Position numbers and translations under genes: made by a program. A DNA stretch of 64,000 bases. Source: REEB95 sp035934235. Lineage in GTDB: Bacteria; Pseudomonadota; Alphaproteobacteria; ATCC43930; CGMCC-115725. Below, in pieces: positions 1-9,376 of the stretch. Under the pieces are notes generated by a model. It was not told the DNA's origin, did no database searches, and was given only the letters and a program-made list of their open reading frames with translations. The DNA is taken from positions 72,186 to 136,185 of the forward strand of contig DASYYB010000025.1 in the NCBI GenBank assembly GCA_035934235.1, given 5' to 3'. Position 1 is the stretch's first letter. Each line of letters opens with the position of its first letter.

Positions 1-2
1 AG

Positions 3-230
3 GCGGCGCGGCTGCTGGCCGGCGCGGTCGGGGTGTCGCGAGATAATGTGACGGCCGTTCCGGCTGCCGTCGCGGGCTTGGCGCCGGAGGATGTCACGCC
101 CTTTACTTCGTTAGACACCTCGCGGCTGCACGGCCTGACTGGCTTTGTTTCGCCTAACGCACGAGATGTGCTTCTCGGCGTGTATGCGCGCGAGCTTTCG
201 GGAAAGAGTGTGGGATCGGTTCAGCCGTGA
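3..230 (+). CDS. C-terminal fragment of a probable sugar-nucleotide reductase (SDR type)
   Basis: The open frame runs in from the left edge and ends at the stop at 228-230, so the N-terminus lies outside the window. About 75 residues are visible. The tail carries a 'LDTSRLHGLTGF' stretch followed by a 'RDVL' helix, which resembles the end of RmlD-like or other extended SDR sugar reductases, where an L-D-T-S/K-L segment precedes a last helix. No catalytic motif is inside the window, so the assignment rests on this tail and on the following deoxysugar-type genes. The next gene overlaps its stop, so the two are probably cotranscribed. Confidence 0.4.
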   Translation, partial: AARLLAGAVGVSRDNVTAVPAAVAGLAPEDVTPFTSLDTSRLHGLTGFVSPNARDVLLGVYARELSGKSVGSVQP

Positions 231-685
231 TGGTTGATCACTTTCTCGTCGGCGATCACGATCTCAAGCCTGCCGACGCGGCCGTCGCCATCATAATCCT
301 TGATAACGGGTCGTATCTGATGCAACTGCGAAGCCAGCGGTCGGGAATTTTCTATCCCGGACATTGGGGTCTGTTCGGAGGCGCTGTCGACTTGGGTGAA
401 GATTCCGATGCGGCCCTGCTACGCGAGCTGAGGGAGGAACTCGGCCTTCAGGTTGACAACGCATCATACTTCACCGAGTTCACGTTCGATTTTTCGTTCC
501 GTGGCCTAGGCGTCGTCTCGCGCCGTTACTATACCGTTGCATTGACCGCTTCACGCATGTCGGAGCTTGTTCTCGGCGAAGGCACGGCAATGAAGGTCTT
601 CACCGCGCATGAGCTACTAAACATGGAGCGTGTGGTGCCGTATGACGCGTTTGCGATCTGGCTGCACGCCACGCGGCCGCAGTGA
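230..685 (+). CDS. Nudix hydrolase
   Basis: Nudix proteins hydrolyse nucleoside diphosphates linked to another group. The Nudix box is complete at about residues 50-72: a glycine, five residues, E, seven residues, then RELREELGL. The protein is about 151 residues, a normal single-domain length. The ATG at 230 overlaps the upstream stop as TGATG; a GTG at 227 would add one residue. Position inside a glycan cluster suggests a sugar nucleotide (for example an NDP-sugar) as substrate, but the sequence does not prove this. Confidence 0.85.
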   Translation: MVDHFLVGDHDLKPADAAVAIIILDNGSYLMQLRSQRSGIFYPGHWGLFGGAVDLGEDSDAALLRELREELGLQVDNASYFTEFTFDFSFRGLGVVSRRYYTVALTASRMSELVLGEGTAMKVFTAHELLNMERVVPYDAFAIWLHATRPQ

Positions 686-706
686 AAAGCTTGATCCCAT
701 CGGGGG

Positions 707-1864
707 TTGCTCGTGGCTGAGTTCATTTGTCGGGTTTGCGGCAGCGAAGCGCTGGACGTCGTCCCGGAATACGCCGCGCTTCCGCGCGTAACTTCGGATT
801 GCAAACCGTGGCCCGCGGGCGGCACGATGACTGCCTGCCTGAATTGCGGTGCTGCGCAGAAGCGCCCGGATGCGGCATGGTTCAACGAGATCAAGCGCAT
901 CTACGACGGATACCAGATCTACAAATTGTCCGGCGGCTCGGAGCAGGTGATCTTCGATGCGTCCGGCTCGGCGACGCCGCGGTCGCGCGCGCTGGTGGAC
1001 TTTGTCGTCACCGAAGCGAAGCCAGCCTCGTCAGGCGCACTCATCGATATCGGATGCGGAAACGGCGCGGCGTTGGTGAACTTCTCGCGTGCGTTGCCGA
1101 GCTGGTCGATGCACGGGTCGGAGCTGTCGGATGCTCCGCTCGACACTCTCCGAGCGCTGCCCAACTTCGGCGGCTTCTACAAGGATGAGCCGCGTAACCT
1201 CAAGGGCCGATTCGATATCGTCACGATGATTCACGCGTTAGAGCACATGCCGGATCCACTACATACCTTGATTGACTCGGCTGCGCTCCTGAACCCCGGC
1301 GGGAGGCTCTTCGTGGACATTCCGAACGTCGAAACGTCGATCTTCGATCTCGTTATCGCCGACCACATGATGCATTTCTCGTCGGCGCACCTCGGCTATC
1401 TCGCGCAGCGAGCCGGTCTGAAAGCGGAGGTTCTACGCGACGACATTCTGCCGAAGGAGATCACGATGCTTGCCGGAAAGGGGAGTGGGACTGCGCCGCT
1501 TCCCGATGCGAAGCGCGGCTTGGCGCTCGTGCGCCGTCACGTGGCGTGGCTAAGGCGGGTGCTCGATGATGCCCATGAAGCCATGGAAAACGCCTCTTCG
1601 TTCGGCATTTTCGGCACGTCGATTTCGGGCATGTGGCTCTATGGGGCCATGCGCGAGCAGGTGGCCTTCTTCGTGGATGAAGATCGAACGCGGATCGGCA
1701 ATATGTTTGACGGAAAGCCAATCGTCGCTCCGCAAGACGCACCCGTGGGTTCGACGATCTTTCTGCCGCTCAACCCGGACTCGGCCGTCAATGTCCACAA
1801 GCGCCTGCAATCCAGAATCGATGCGCGGCTCGTGCAGCCGTGCGTGATGGATCGCGCAGCGTGA
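707..1864 (+). CDS. Sugar C-methyltransferase (zinc-finger, SAM-dependent)
   Basis: The protein has the three-part layout of NDP-ketosugar C-methyltransferases. An N-terminal zinc-binding module carries C8/C11 and C44/C47; a Rossmann SAM domain has motif I 'IDIGCGNG' at about residues 113-120; and a C-terminal Methyltransf_14-like domain begins near residue 300 with 'FGIFGTSISGMW'. Family members add a methyl group to a keto-deoxysugar carbon to make branched sugars. The start is a TTG at 707; a GTG at 713 is also possible. The 3' end overlaps the next gene by 4 bp, implying translational coupling. Substrate and carbon position are unknown. Confidence 0.8.
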   Translation: MLVAEFICRVCGSEALDVVPEYAALPRVTSDCKPWPAGGTMTACLNCGAAQKRPDAAWFNEIKRIYDGYQIYKLSGGSEQVIFDASGSATPRSRALVDFVVTEAKPASSGALIDIGCGNGAALVNFSRALPSWSMHGSELSDAPLDTLRALPNFGGFYKDEPRNLKGRFDIVTMIHALEHMPDPLHTLIDSAALLNPGGRLFVDIPNVETSIFDLVIADHMMHFSSAHLGYLAQRAGLKAEVLRDDILPKEITMLAGKGSGTAPLPDAKRGLALVRRHVAWLRRVLDDAHEAMENASSFGIFGTSISGMWLYGAMREQVAFFVDEDRTRIGNMFDGKPIVAPQDAPVGSTIFLPLNPDSAVNVHKRLQSRIDARLVQPCVMDRAA

Positions 1865-2907
1865 CCGTTGCGTTTTCGCTGAGACAGATCGCGATGGCTG
1901 TTGCGAACCGGGAGTCGGCACGCGATGGCGGCATTACGGTCGTCATGCCGACCTACAATCATGCCCATTATATCAGCGAGGCGCTGGACAGCCTGTTTGC
2001 GCAGACTCGACTGCCGGATCGCATTCTTGTTCTCGACGACGCAAGCACGGATGCGACAGCGGACGCGGTTCGACCGTTTCTGATACGCACGCCGTCCATC
2101 GATTACATCCGCTTCGACGAGAACCGCGGCGTCGTGCAGATGCTCAATGTCGGGCTCGACAAGGTCGCGACGGAATTCGCGGTCTTTCTGGCGGCTGACG
2201 ATACGCTCGATCCGACCGCGTTGCAGAAAAGCATAGAGATTCTGCGTGCGCATCCGCGAGCGCCTATTTGCGGTTTGTATGCGCGCTATATCGATCGGGC
2301 CGGACATCCTTTGCCCACACCGGCGGGAGTCGATTTCGGCACCAAGCCGCGTTATGTCCCGCCCGGGGAATGCCTGAGGCACTTGGTGCGTGACGGCGCG
2401 CTGTTCGGCGGTAATGGAGCTATGTACCGCACGGCGTCGTTGCGCGAACACGGCGGATTCTCGCCCGAGCTCCTGTCGTTCTGCGACGGCTTTCGCATTC
2501 AGGATCTCGCACTGTCCGGCGGAATTTGCATTGTTCCTGAGGTGCTGGCGTCCTGGCGGCGGAGCGGGGACAGCTATGCTGCGACAACCCTCGCCGATCC
2601 GCAGTCCGCGCTCGCGATCCTGCGCGCCATCGAAGTGCAATTGAAAGAGCGCCCTTATTTTCCGCCTGCATATGCTTCACGGCTTCTCCGGCGCTGGCAG
2701 TTCACCGCGGCGCTCGCCGGTATCGAGTGCGCGCCCCCGGACAAACGGGCCGTGCGCGAGGCGCTGAGATCGCGCTCGACGCTTGTTCGTGCGTTTGCGG
2801 CAGCCGCTACGGAAGTGCTGGGACGATCGGCGCTCGTAGCGCTGCTTGCGCTCTACTTGCGACCTTTCGACATCGTACGGGCATTCAGGCGCAGGCTCGC
2901 GCACTGA
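1861..2907 (+). CDS. Glycosyltransferase family 2
   Basis: This is a GT-A type glycosyltransferase that transfers a sugar from an activated donor onto a growing glycan at the inner membrane. The N-terminal signature 'VVMPTYNHAHYISEALDSL' is followed by a 'VLDDASTDAT' nucleotide-binding strand and an acidic 'AADD' metal motif near residue 100. I chose the GTG at 1861, which overlaps the preceding stop as GTGA; an in-frame GTG at 1840 and an ATG at 1894 are alternatives. About 348 residues. The ABC exporter permease follows directly, so this enzyme probably helps assemble the exported chain. Confidence 0.85.
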   Translation: MTVAFSLRQIAMAVANRESARDGGITVVMPTYNHAHYISEALDSLFAQTRLPDRILVLDDASTDATADAVRPFLIRTPSIDYIRFDENRGVVQMLNVGLDKVATEFAVFLAADDTLDPTALQKSIEILRAHPRAPICGLYARYIDRAGHPLPTPAGVDFGTKPRYVPPGECLRHLVRDGALFGGNGAMYRTASLREHGGFSPELLSFCDGFRIQDLALSGGICIVPEVLASWRRSGDSYAATTLADPQSALAILRAIEVQLKERPYFPPAYASRLLRRWQFTAALAGIECAPPDKRAVREALRSRSTLVRAFAAAATEVLGRSALVALLALYLRPFDIVRAFRRRLAH

Positions 2908-2921
2908 TCCGAATCCGCGGC

Positions 2922-3794
2922 ATGAACACGAATCTCAGAGAGCAGCCAATGTCAGAGCAAAGCTGGACCAATACGATCGAATCCCGCCGGCCGTTGACCG
3001 ACCTGCGTATTCGGGAGCTGTGGCGCTATCGCCATCTCGTGCAGATCTTCGTTCGGCGCGATTTCGTGGCCGCTTACAAGCAGACCATTCTCGGTCAGTT
3101 CTGGATGATATTTCCGCCCCTGATCTCAACCTTGGTTTTCACCATCATCTTCGGCCAGGTCGCGCAGATTTCGTCAGACGGGATCCCGCACCTGGTGTTC
3201 TACATGGCCGGTATCATCACGTGGGGATATTTCAATGCCTCGGTGACGGCCGGTGCAAACGTATTCACCAGCCAGGCAGGGCTTTTCAGCAAGATCTATT
3301 TTCCGCGGCTCACCGTTCCGATCGGGAATACGATCTCGACGATCATCGCGTCGAGCATCCAGCTCATGATTTTCCTGTGCTTCGTGCTCTACTTCTGGAT
3401 CAAAGGACAGATACCAGGTCCGAACTGGGTGATCCTCGTGGTCCCCGCACTGTATGTGATGATGAGCATGTTCGCGCTCGGCGTCGGTAGCCTGTTCTCC
3501 GCGTTGACGGTCAAGTACCGCGATCTCGCGTTTCTGTTGGGCTTCGGCATGCAGCTTTGGATGTACGCCACGACCATCATCTATCCGCTCTCGGTCATCC
3601 CGGAAAAATATCGTCTGATTGCACTGCTCAATCCAATGACCCCGATTATCGAGACCTTCCGCTACGCCTGGTTGGGGGCCGGGAGTTTTCCCGTCGGAGG
3701 CTTGATCTGCGCAGCTTTGACGTCAACGGTGTTCTTTATCATCGGCGTGGTCGTGTTCAACTTCGTCGAGCGGACTGCGATGGATTTGGTGTGA
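2922..3794 (+). CDS. ABC polysaccharide exporter permease (Wzm-like)
   Basis: This is the membrane subunit of an ABC-2 type glycan exporter, which moves lipid-linked polysaccharide across the inner membrane. A short cytoplasmic N-terminus (about 35 residues with 'LRELWRYRHL'-type sequence) precedes 'RRDFVAAYKQTILGQFWMI', the characteristic entry into the first membrane helix; about six hydrophobic segments follow. The length of about 290 residues is usual. The start is ATG 2922; an in-frame ATG at 2949 is the main alternative. The partner ATPase begins 4 bp after the stop, confirming a two-gene transporter. Confidence 0.88.
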   Translation: MNTNLREQPMSEQSWTNTIESRRPLTDLRIRELWRYRHLVQIFVRRDFVAAYKQTILGQFWMIFPPLISTLVFTIIFGQVAQISSDGIPHLVFYMAGIITWGYFNASVTAGANVFTSQAGLFSKIYFPRLTVPIGNTISTIIASSIQLMIFLCFVLYFWIKGQIPGPNWVILVVPALYVMMSMFALGVGSLFSALTVKYRDLAFLLGFGMQLWMYATTIIYPLSVIPEKYRLIALLNPMTPIIETFRYAWLGAGSFPVGGLICAALTSTVFFIIGVVVFNFVERTAMDLV

Positions 3795-3798
3795 CGCA

Positions 3799-5094
3799 AT
3801 GAGCCTTTCTCTCTCGATCGAACACATCAGCAAGCGTTATCGGCTCGGTACGTTCGGTTCCGGCTCGGCGGCGGAAGACATCCGCCGTTGGTGGACACAT
3901 ACCGTGCTGCGCCGGCCACAGGCCGAGCCGAAAGTCTTCCAGCTCGACTACGGCAATCGCGACGGCAACGATCTCTGGGCTTTGCGCGACGTCAGCTTTC
4001 ACGTGAAAGAAGGCGAGGTGATCGGCATCATCGGCAAGAATGGTTCCGGCAAGTCGACGCTTCTGAAGGTCCTATCGCAGATTACGGCCCCGACCTCCGG
4101 CCGTGTCCGGATCAATGGCCGGCTGGCGAGCCTGCTCGAGGTCGGCACGGGCTTTCACGGCGAGCTGACCGGCCGGGAAAACATCTTCCTCAACGGCTCG
4201 ATCCTCGGCATGAGTCCGGCGGAGATTCGACGGCGCTTCGACGAGATCGTTGATTTCTCGGAGATCGAGGAGTTTATCGACACGCCGGTGAAGCGCTATT
4301 CCAGTGGCATGTTCGTACGGCTCGCATTTGCCGTCGCGGCGCATCTCGAAACCGAAATCATGGTGATTGATGAGGTGTTGGCCGTCGGCGATGTCGGCTT
4401 CCAGCGCAAATGCCTCGGCAAAATGTCGGATGCCTCATCGGCCGGCCGCACCGTGCTGTTTGTCAGCCACCGGATGGATCACATCACCGCGTTGTGCCGG
4501 CGATCTGTGGTCTTGAATGCGGGCCGACTGATTTTCGATGGTGCGACCGAGCAGGCACTGTCGCGGTACTACAAGCTGTTTCAGGACGAGCGACCAGGCG
4601 ATCTGTCGGAACGCCTCGATCGGCGCGGTCGAGGGCGTGGCCGCATCGTCGATGCATGGATTGAGGATGTCGAGGGCAATCGTACAGAGACCATTATCAC
4701 CGGCCAACATGTCCGCTTCAAACTGCGGATTAAGAATATGGAAAACAAGGCCCTCAGAAACGTCACCGCTGGAATCGGCATCTTTTCTCTGACCAATCAA
4801 TTTTTGACCAGTGTTTCGACTACTGAGGCACGGATACCGGCCTTCGATGTGGGGCGCGACTGTCTTGTTACTATTGACGTACCGCGGTTGTCGCTAAACC
4901 AGGGTCAATATTACTTCAACGCAAACTTGCGATCGGCCAGCGGGGCGTTCGAATTTGACGATTTGATCGAGAACGTCACCACGTTCTCGGTCGACTACGG
5001 AGATTTCCACGGCATAGGCCAGGCTTCGGGCGGAATATTTGCGCTTCCGCACAGCGCTACGGTCGTTGAAAATGACGCGTTTGTATCGCGCTGA
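3799..5094 (+). CDS. ABC polysaccharide exporter ATPase with C-terminal cargo domain (Wzt-like)
   Basis: This ATPase drives the Wzm-like permease. The nucleotide-binding domain has Walker A 'GKNGSGKST' (79-87), signature 'YSSGM' (167-171) and Walker B 'IMVIDE' (187-192), with the long insertion ahead of Walker A typical of glycan exporters. Residues from about 275 to 431 form an extra beta-rich domain like the Wzt carbohydrate-binding domain, which in characterised O-antigen systems recognises a modified non-reducing end. That matters here because several methyltransferases are encoded nearby. The start is ATG 3799. Confidence 0.9.
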   Translation: MSLSLSIEHISKRYRLGTFGSGSAAEDIRRWWTHTVLRRPQAEPKVFQLDYGNRDGNDLWALRDVSFHVKEGEVIGIIGKNGSGKSTLLKVLSQITAPTSGRVRINGRLASLLEVGTGFHGELTGRENIFLNGSILGMSPAEIRRRFDEIVDFSEIEEFIDTPVKRYSSGMFVRLAFAVAAHLETEIMVIDEVLAVGDVGFQRKCLGKMSDASSAGRTVLFVSHRMDHITALCRRSVVLNAGRLIFDGATEQALSRYYKLFQDERPGDLSERLDRRGRGRGRIVDAWIEDVEGNRTETIITGQHVRFKLRIKNMENKALRNVTAGIGIFSLTNQFLTSVSTTEARIPAFDVGRDCLVTIDVPRLSLNQGQYYFNANLRSASGAFEFDDLIENVTTFSVDYGDFHGIGQASGGIFALPHSATVVENDAFVSR

Positions 5095-5145
5095 AGCGAG
5101 TAATGGCGGACGGCTGTCTCGTCACCCAAGAATTAATATCATCGG

Positions 5146-7773
5146 ATGAAGCGGCTCGACTTAGCCATCGCGGTGTGGGGCGACACCTACGTCGACACGC
5201 TGTTGACGTGGGCGCTGCCAAGTTTTCTTGCGCCCGGCAACATTCCCGCATGTTCGAGTGTGGTGTCGGCGCGCATGACAATTGTTACTCGCCCGGAAGA
5301 TCGAGACCGTATCCTCGGACATCCTATTGCGGGCGAGGTTCGCAAATTCGGAGAACTAATTATTGTCCCTCTACTGACGGAGTCAGTTTTTAAAGGCACG
5401 AACCGCTACGATATCATGGCCCTAAGTCATCGGTACTGTATCGCGGAGAGCCTGAGAGATGGCGCCGTCATCTCGCTGTTGTCGCCCGATTGCTTGGTCT
5501 CGGATGGCTCATTGTCGTTCGGGCTTGGAAAAATTCGTGATGGCGCCGCAGCTGTTCTCGTTGCCGGGCCTCGCGCCGAGTTCGAACTAGCCACACAAGA
5601 GCTTTCGGCGCGGAAGAACACTTCAGCGTCTACGTTGAATCTCTCAGGCCGCGATCTGTCGTCTCTGGTTCGCAGATTTCCGCACGACATCAGCCGTCTA
5701 CTCTATTGGGAGGATCAACCATTCAGCCGCTTCCCAAGTGCCGTCTATTGGCGTGCGGGGGATGACTCTTTCCTTGCGCGGTATTTTCATTTGCATCCGT
5801 TATTTGTCGATCTGACACGGGCAGATAATGACGCAGCAAGCACGGGCACGATCGATGGCACGCTATTGCTGCATGCGAAGATCGGACCGGACCAGGTCTT
5901 TGTGAATGAACATTCCGATAACATGTGCGTCATTGAAATGAGCCGCGCGAGCCATGATCCAATGGGCTCTCGACCTCATGACGTCGCGCGCAAGCAGCTC
6001 TTCGTTGCTCGGTGGGCTATGGAGTGCACCGACGCGAGGCATCGTGCTCAATTCAAGCATCATTTCTTCAAGTTTCAGGGACACGAGACGATCGAGTGGG
6101 CGAGGGTCATCAAGCGATCGCAAAGCGACACCGCGATGCTTGACGTCCTTCTAGAGTTCATCGGATACCTCCCACGAGCAAGCGCCCTGAGGAATTGGGC
6201 GCACATGGTCCTTCTTCGCGTTTCCGCGCGTGCGCGTAAGTCTGTGATGCGGTGGCTGCCCATCCCCCTTTTTTCGGGCTTGCATGAGGCTGTGACGGGC
6301 GCAAGGTATCAGATCGGCCGGATCGGCCGGGTGCTCACCAGAGCTCTGACGCCGGGTCCCGCTGCCGCATTTGCGCAAGCTGTCTGGTGTATTGGCACGA
6401 TTCTGGCGCGCGGCGGCGTCAGGGCCGTGGAACTCTATGGTCGCCTGTTAAATCAGGTCTTGAGTGCGTCCAGACTGGGAAATTGGGCGAACAGATCACT
6501 CCGGATGCCAGACTACATCCGTGATCACATGCAGGACTATTACGACTCGGAAATCGTTCCTGCGCGTGCACGCAATCCCGGACCAGTCACGACGTTGCTC
6601 TACCTGATCGCGCGGGGGTTGCGCGTCATTTTCGTCGTCAACATCGCTCCTGGCACCGGACACAATACGGTCGAGATCGACTATTTCCTTCGCCGGCTCT
6701 ATTCGGGCGAATTGGATCGGCGGGCGCGATATATTTTTTTGCGGTTGCCGACGAATTTCCACATCGATACGGTCGCACTCTATCGGCGACATTTCTGGGC
6801 TGCCTCAAGCAACCGGTTTGTTCGCAATCTCATCGCGCCGGTTATTGCCGCCCATCCAGAGGTGCGGCTTGATTGCGGATTGTCGCGGCTGAAATGGCAC
6901 CTGCGTGACGACCTGTCGTTTTCCAGGCCGCCGCGTGGGCAGAGCTTCCTCTATCAAGTAAGCAAGGAGGAAAATCGCCAAGCGTGGCTGAACTACTATA
7001 GACTCCGCGCCCGCACCGGCAGCCTCACGCCGCTGTCCGATGGTCTGACGCCAGATCTGGATCTGAGAGCCTTTCTCGGTAGTACCGAGCGCCTCGCGTT
7101 GTTTCATGTAAAATTTCACGTGGCGAATGCAACTGCGGCGCCGACCGACCCGAGCGCGTACCTTGAGGCGATGAAATTTCTCAAAAGTGAAGGCTACCGC
7201 GTCGTTCACGTCGGCCGTGAGCCGATGCCGGAGGTGTTCAAGTCTCTTGGGGTCATCAACTATGCCGAGAGCCCGGTCGCATCCTATCGTCACGATCTGC
7301 AACTGTTCGCGATTGCCGACCTCGCGGTGACGGCAGGTTCCGGCATCGCCTTGCTGCCGGATTGCATGGGGGTGCCGTTTGTCTATCTCGATTCCTGGCA
7401 TCTCGGCATGCCGATGGCCTCGGAGCATTGCGTGATGGTGCCTGCCCTTGCAATCCGGAAGAGCGACGGCCGTCCGCTGAGCTTTCGAGAGCAGATGGAC
7501 CTTTATTTTGAGATGGCGGACAAGGGCGACGAGATCTTTCCATCAGATATTTATGCACCGCGCAATGCGACCGCTGACGAGGTACTGGCTGCCGTCAGAG
7601 AGACCTTGAAACTGCGTGATGAGGCTGCGGCTCTCACGGAAGCGCAGGAACGGTTTCGGGCGCTCGATCGCAGCGGTCTCATGTCGCTTAGCCGCGCCAG
7701 GGTGAGTGACGCATTTCTCCGCAAGCACGCGGCTCTCTTGTCGGAAACCCGGATTGGCGTTACGGGCTCATGA
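5146..7773 (+). CDS. Large two-part putative glycosyltransferase (TIGR04372-like C-terminal half)
   Basis: A soluble protein of 875 residues. The C-terminal half (about 490-850) resembles the putative glycosyltransferase family TIGR04372. It has a 'VIFVVNIAPGTGHNTVEIDYFLRRL' type opening, a GT-B-like strand 'VVHVGREPMPE', and a 'AVTAGSGIALLPDCMGVPFVYLD' segment that looks like a donor-binding or gatekeeping loop. The N-terminal half (1-330) begins 'LAIAVWGDTYVDTLL' and is a domain I do not recognise; a basic, helical linker lies between them. The gene follows wzt and overlaps the next gene by 4 bp. A role in building the ABC-exported glycan is inferred from context. Confidence 0.6.
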   Translation: MKRLDLAIAVWGDTYVDTLLTWALPSFLAPGNIPACSSVVSARMTIVTRPEDRDRILGHPIAGEVRKFGELIIVPLLTESVFKGTNRYDIMALSHRYCIAESLRDGAVISLLSPDCLVSDGSLSFGLGKIRDGAAAVLVAGPRAEFELATQELSARKNTSASTLNLSGRDLSSLVRRFPHDISRLLYWEDQPFSRFPSAVYWRAGDDSFLARYFHLHPLFVDLTRADNDAASTGTIDGTLLLHAKIGPDQVFVNEHSDNMCVIEMSRASHDPMGSRPHDVARKQLFVARWAMECTDARHRAQFKHHFFKFQGHETIEWARVIKRSQSDTAMLDVLLEFIGYLPRASALRNWAHMVLLRVSARARKSVMRWLPIPLFSGLHEAVTGARYQIGRIGRVLTRALTPGPAAAFAQAVWCIGTILARGGVRAVELYGRLLNQVLSASRLGNWANRSLRMPDYIRDHMQDYYDSEIVPARARNPGPVTTLLYLIARGLRVIFVVNIAPGTGHNTVEIDYFLRRLYSGELDRRARYIFLRLPTNFHIDTVALYRRHFWAASSNRFVRNLIAPVIAAHPEVRLDCGLSRLKWHLRDDLSFSRPPRGQSFLYQVSKEENRQAWLNYYRLRARTGSLTPLSDGLTPDLDLRAFLGSTERLALFHVKFHVANATAAPTDPSAYLEAMKFLKSEGYRVVHVGREPMPEVFKSLGVINYAESPVASYRHDLQLFAIADLAVTAGSGIALLPDCMGVPFVYLDSWHLGMPMASEHCVMVPALAIRKSDGRPLSFREQMDLYFEMADKGDEIFPSDIYAPRNATADEVLAAVRETLKLRDEAAALTEAQERFRALDRSGLMSLSRARVSDAFLRKHAALLSETRIGVTGS

Positions 7774-8654
7774 TGCGGCTTCTGGAAGGAATTACGCCGC
7801 CGCTTCTATTCTCGACCTTACGGCGCTTGGCAGGGCGTCAGCCACGCGGATCGCCGACCTTAGCGCCCATGTTCACCGCCGAGGAGCATCGGCAGATCGT
7901 GGCGCGCATGGATGCCGGCGATTTCGATTTTGACTCCATCCTTGAAGAACGCATGTGCGCGGCATGGCGCCTCGATCCTGCGAGCGTTCCATATCCGAGC
8001 GTGCTAAGCCGTGCCTATGCGGCCGGCGATGCCATCGCCATGAACGATAAATCGCTGATGGAGATCAGCTACCGCCTCCCCTACAGCCACGCGTATGAAA
8101 GCACGCAGACGGACAAGTACGAAGAGTTCATCAAGGCCTCATCGCGGGCAGGCATCGCATTTGAAGGCGCCGCCGTGGTAGACATTGGCTGCGGTTATGG
8201 CGGTCTGCTCGAATCTGTCCGTCAGATGTATCCGTCCGTTCGCTTGTGCGGTGTCGAGTGTGCGTCGTCTGCAATCGACTTTATCGCGCGTCGCCGAGCG
8301 TATATTCGCGGCATCGTTTCCGATTTGGTAGGCGAGACGGAGGCGTTTACCAATTCCGTCGGCCGCGATCATGACATTGTGCTGTGCACGGAAGTGCTGG
8401 AGCATTTGATGCGCCCGGACCGGGCACTAAACAATCTTCTCGCGCTGAAGCCTCGGCGAGGTCTTGCGATCACCGTGCCGCAAGGACGCGTGGATAGTGC
8501 CGCTCAACACATCAATTTCTGGTCGTCTGAATCTTGGCGCTCGTTCATTCAACGGCATGCTCCAGATTGGCATTCGATCTTTGGCTTGTGTCGTAGTCCG
8601 GGTTCTCCTGGCGGCGCGGATAACCTTGCGATTCTTTTACCGAAGTTGTCGTAA
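7770..8654 (+). CDS. Class I SAM-dependent methyltransferase
   Basis: A 294-residue protein whose first ~115 residues are a helical leader unlike a standard methyltransferase, followed by a Rossmann SAM domain. Motif I is 'VVDIGCGYGG' near residues 133-142, with an acidic 'GVEC' strand end and 'VLCTEVLEHL' as motif IV. The ATG overlaps the preceding stop (ATGA), so it is coupled to the large glycosyltransferase-like gene. The acceptor is unknown; in this setting a sugar hydroxyl of the surface glycan is the likeliest target. Confidence 0.78.
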   Translation: MMRLLEGITPPLLFSTLRRLAGRQPRGSPTLAPMFTAEEHRQIVARMDAGDFDFDSILEERMCAAWRLDPASVPYPSVLSRAYAAGDAIAMNDKSLMEISYRLPYSHAYESTQTDKYEEFIKASSRAGIAFEGAAVVDIGCGYGGLLESVRQMYPSVRLCGVECASSAIDFIARRRAYIRGIVSDLVGETEAFTNSVGRDHDIVLCTEVLEHLMRPDRALNNLLALKPRRGLAITVPQGRVDSAAQHINFWSSESWRSFIQRHAPDWHSIFGLCRSPGSPGGADNLAILLPKLS

Positions 8655-8663
8655 GCCGTGGGT

Positions 8664-8673
8664 AGGAGGAAGG
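8664..8673 (+). promoter_or_regulatory. Strong ribosome binding site that fixes a start
   Basis: AGGAGGAAGG lies 5 nt before ATG 8679. It selects that codon over an in-frame GTG at 8658, which lies ahead of the site, and is the strongest Shine-Dalgarno match in the first glycan cluster. Confidence 0.7.
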
Positions 8674-8678
8674 CCGAT

Positions 8679-9362
8679 ATGGCAGAACGTCAAGGTGAAC
8701 CTCAATACGAGGAAGTGATCGCTGAAATGCGCCGGCGCGGGCCGGAGAAGCTCGGCCTAATGTCGGGATGGGGCTGGTATGACGATCCCAAGCGGCTGGT
8801 CTTCACTCTATCTCGCTACAAATTTGTGTCGAAGATGCTGGCGGGTCTCGACGAAGTGCTTGAGGTCGGCTGCGGCGACGGTTTTGGCAGTCGCGTGGTG
8901 GCGCAGGTGGTAGGCCGGCTGACTGCGGTCGATTTTGACCCCGAACTTATCGAATCCGCCGTCTCGATCGTCAGCGATCGCTATCCGATCGAATTTCGGC
9001 GTCACAACATGCTAAAGGGCCCTGTTCAGGGCTCCTTTGCCGGCATCTATTGCATGGATGTGCTTGAGCATATCGCACCGAAGGACGAACCTCTGTTCCT
9101 CAAGAATTTTGTGTCGGCATTACAGCCTCAGGGGGTGTGCATCATCGGGAGCCCATCTCTGGAATCCCAGGCATATGCTTCGAAGTTCAGTAAGGTGGGC
9201 CACGTGAACTGCAAGACGCAGAGCGACCTTAAAGCCTTCATGGAACGTTACTTCTATAATGTATTCATGTTTTCAATGAACGACGAGGTTGTTCACACTG
9301 GATACAACAAGATGTCTCACTACAATCTTGCGCTCTGTTGCTATCCGCGGTCTGCCGACTGA
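8679..9362 (+). CDS. Class I SAM-dependent methyltransferase
   Basis: About 227 residues with a full SAM-binding core: motif I 'VLEVGCGDGFGS', acidic strand 'LTAVDFDPELI', motif IV 'IYCMDVLEHI', and a post-motif 'GVCIIGSPS'. The layout resembles small-molecule or sugar methyltransferases of the Methyltransf_23/25 type. The start is set by a very good ribosome binding site. It is one of five methyltransferase-like genes in the first 16 kb. The substrate cannot be read from the sequence. Confidence 0.82.
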   Translation: MAERQGEPQYEEVIAEMRRRGPEKLGLMSGWGWYDDPKRLVFTLSRYKFVSKMLAGLDEVLEVGCGDGFGSRVVAQVVGRLTAVDFDPELIESAVSIVSDRYPIEFRRHNMLKGPVQGSFAGIYCMDVLEHIAPKDEPLFLKNFVSALQPQGVCIIGSPSLESQAYASKFSKVGHVNCKTQSDLKAFMERYFYNVFMFSMNDEVVHTGYNKMSHYNLALCCYPRSAD

Positions 9363-9376
9363 TCAAGTCTTTGGTT

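Noticed and set aside
1639..2640. Long open frame on the minus strand opposite the family 2 glycosyltransferase gene
   Set aside because: It is the GC-rich antisense shadow of a gene with clear motifs; the translation is arginine-rich and has no family signature.
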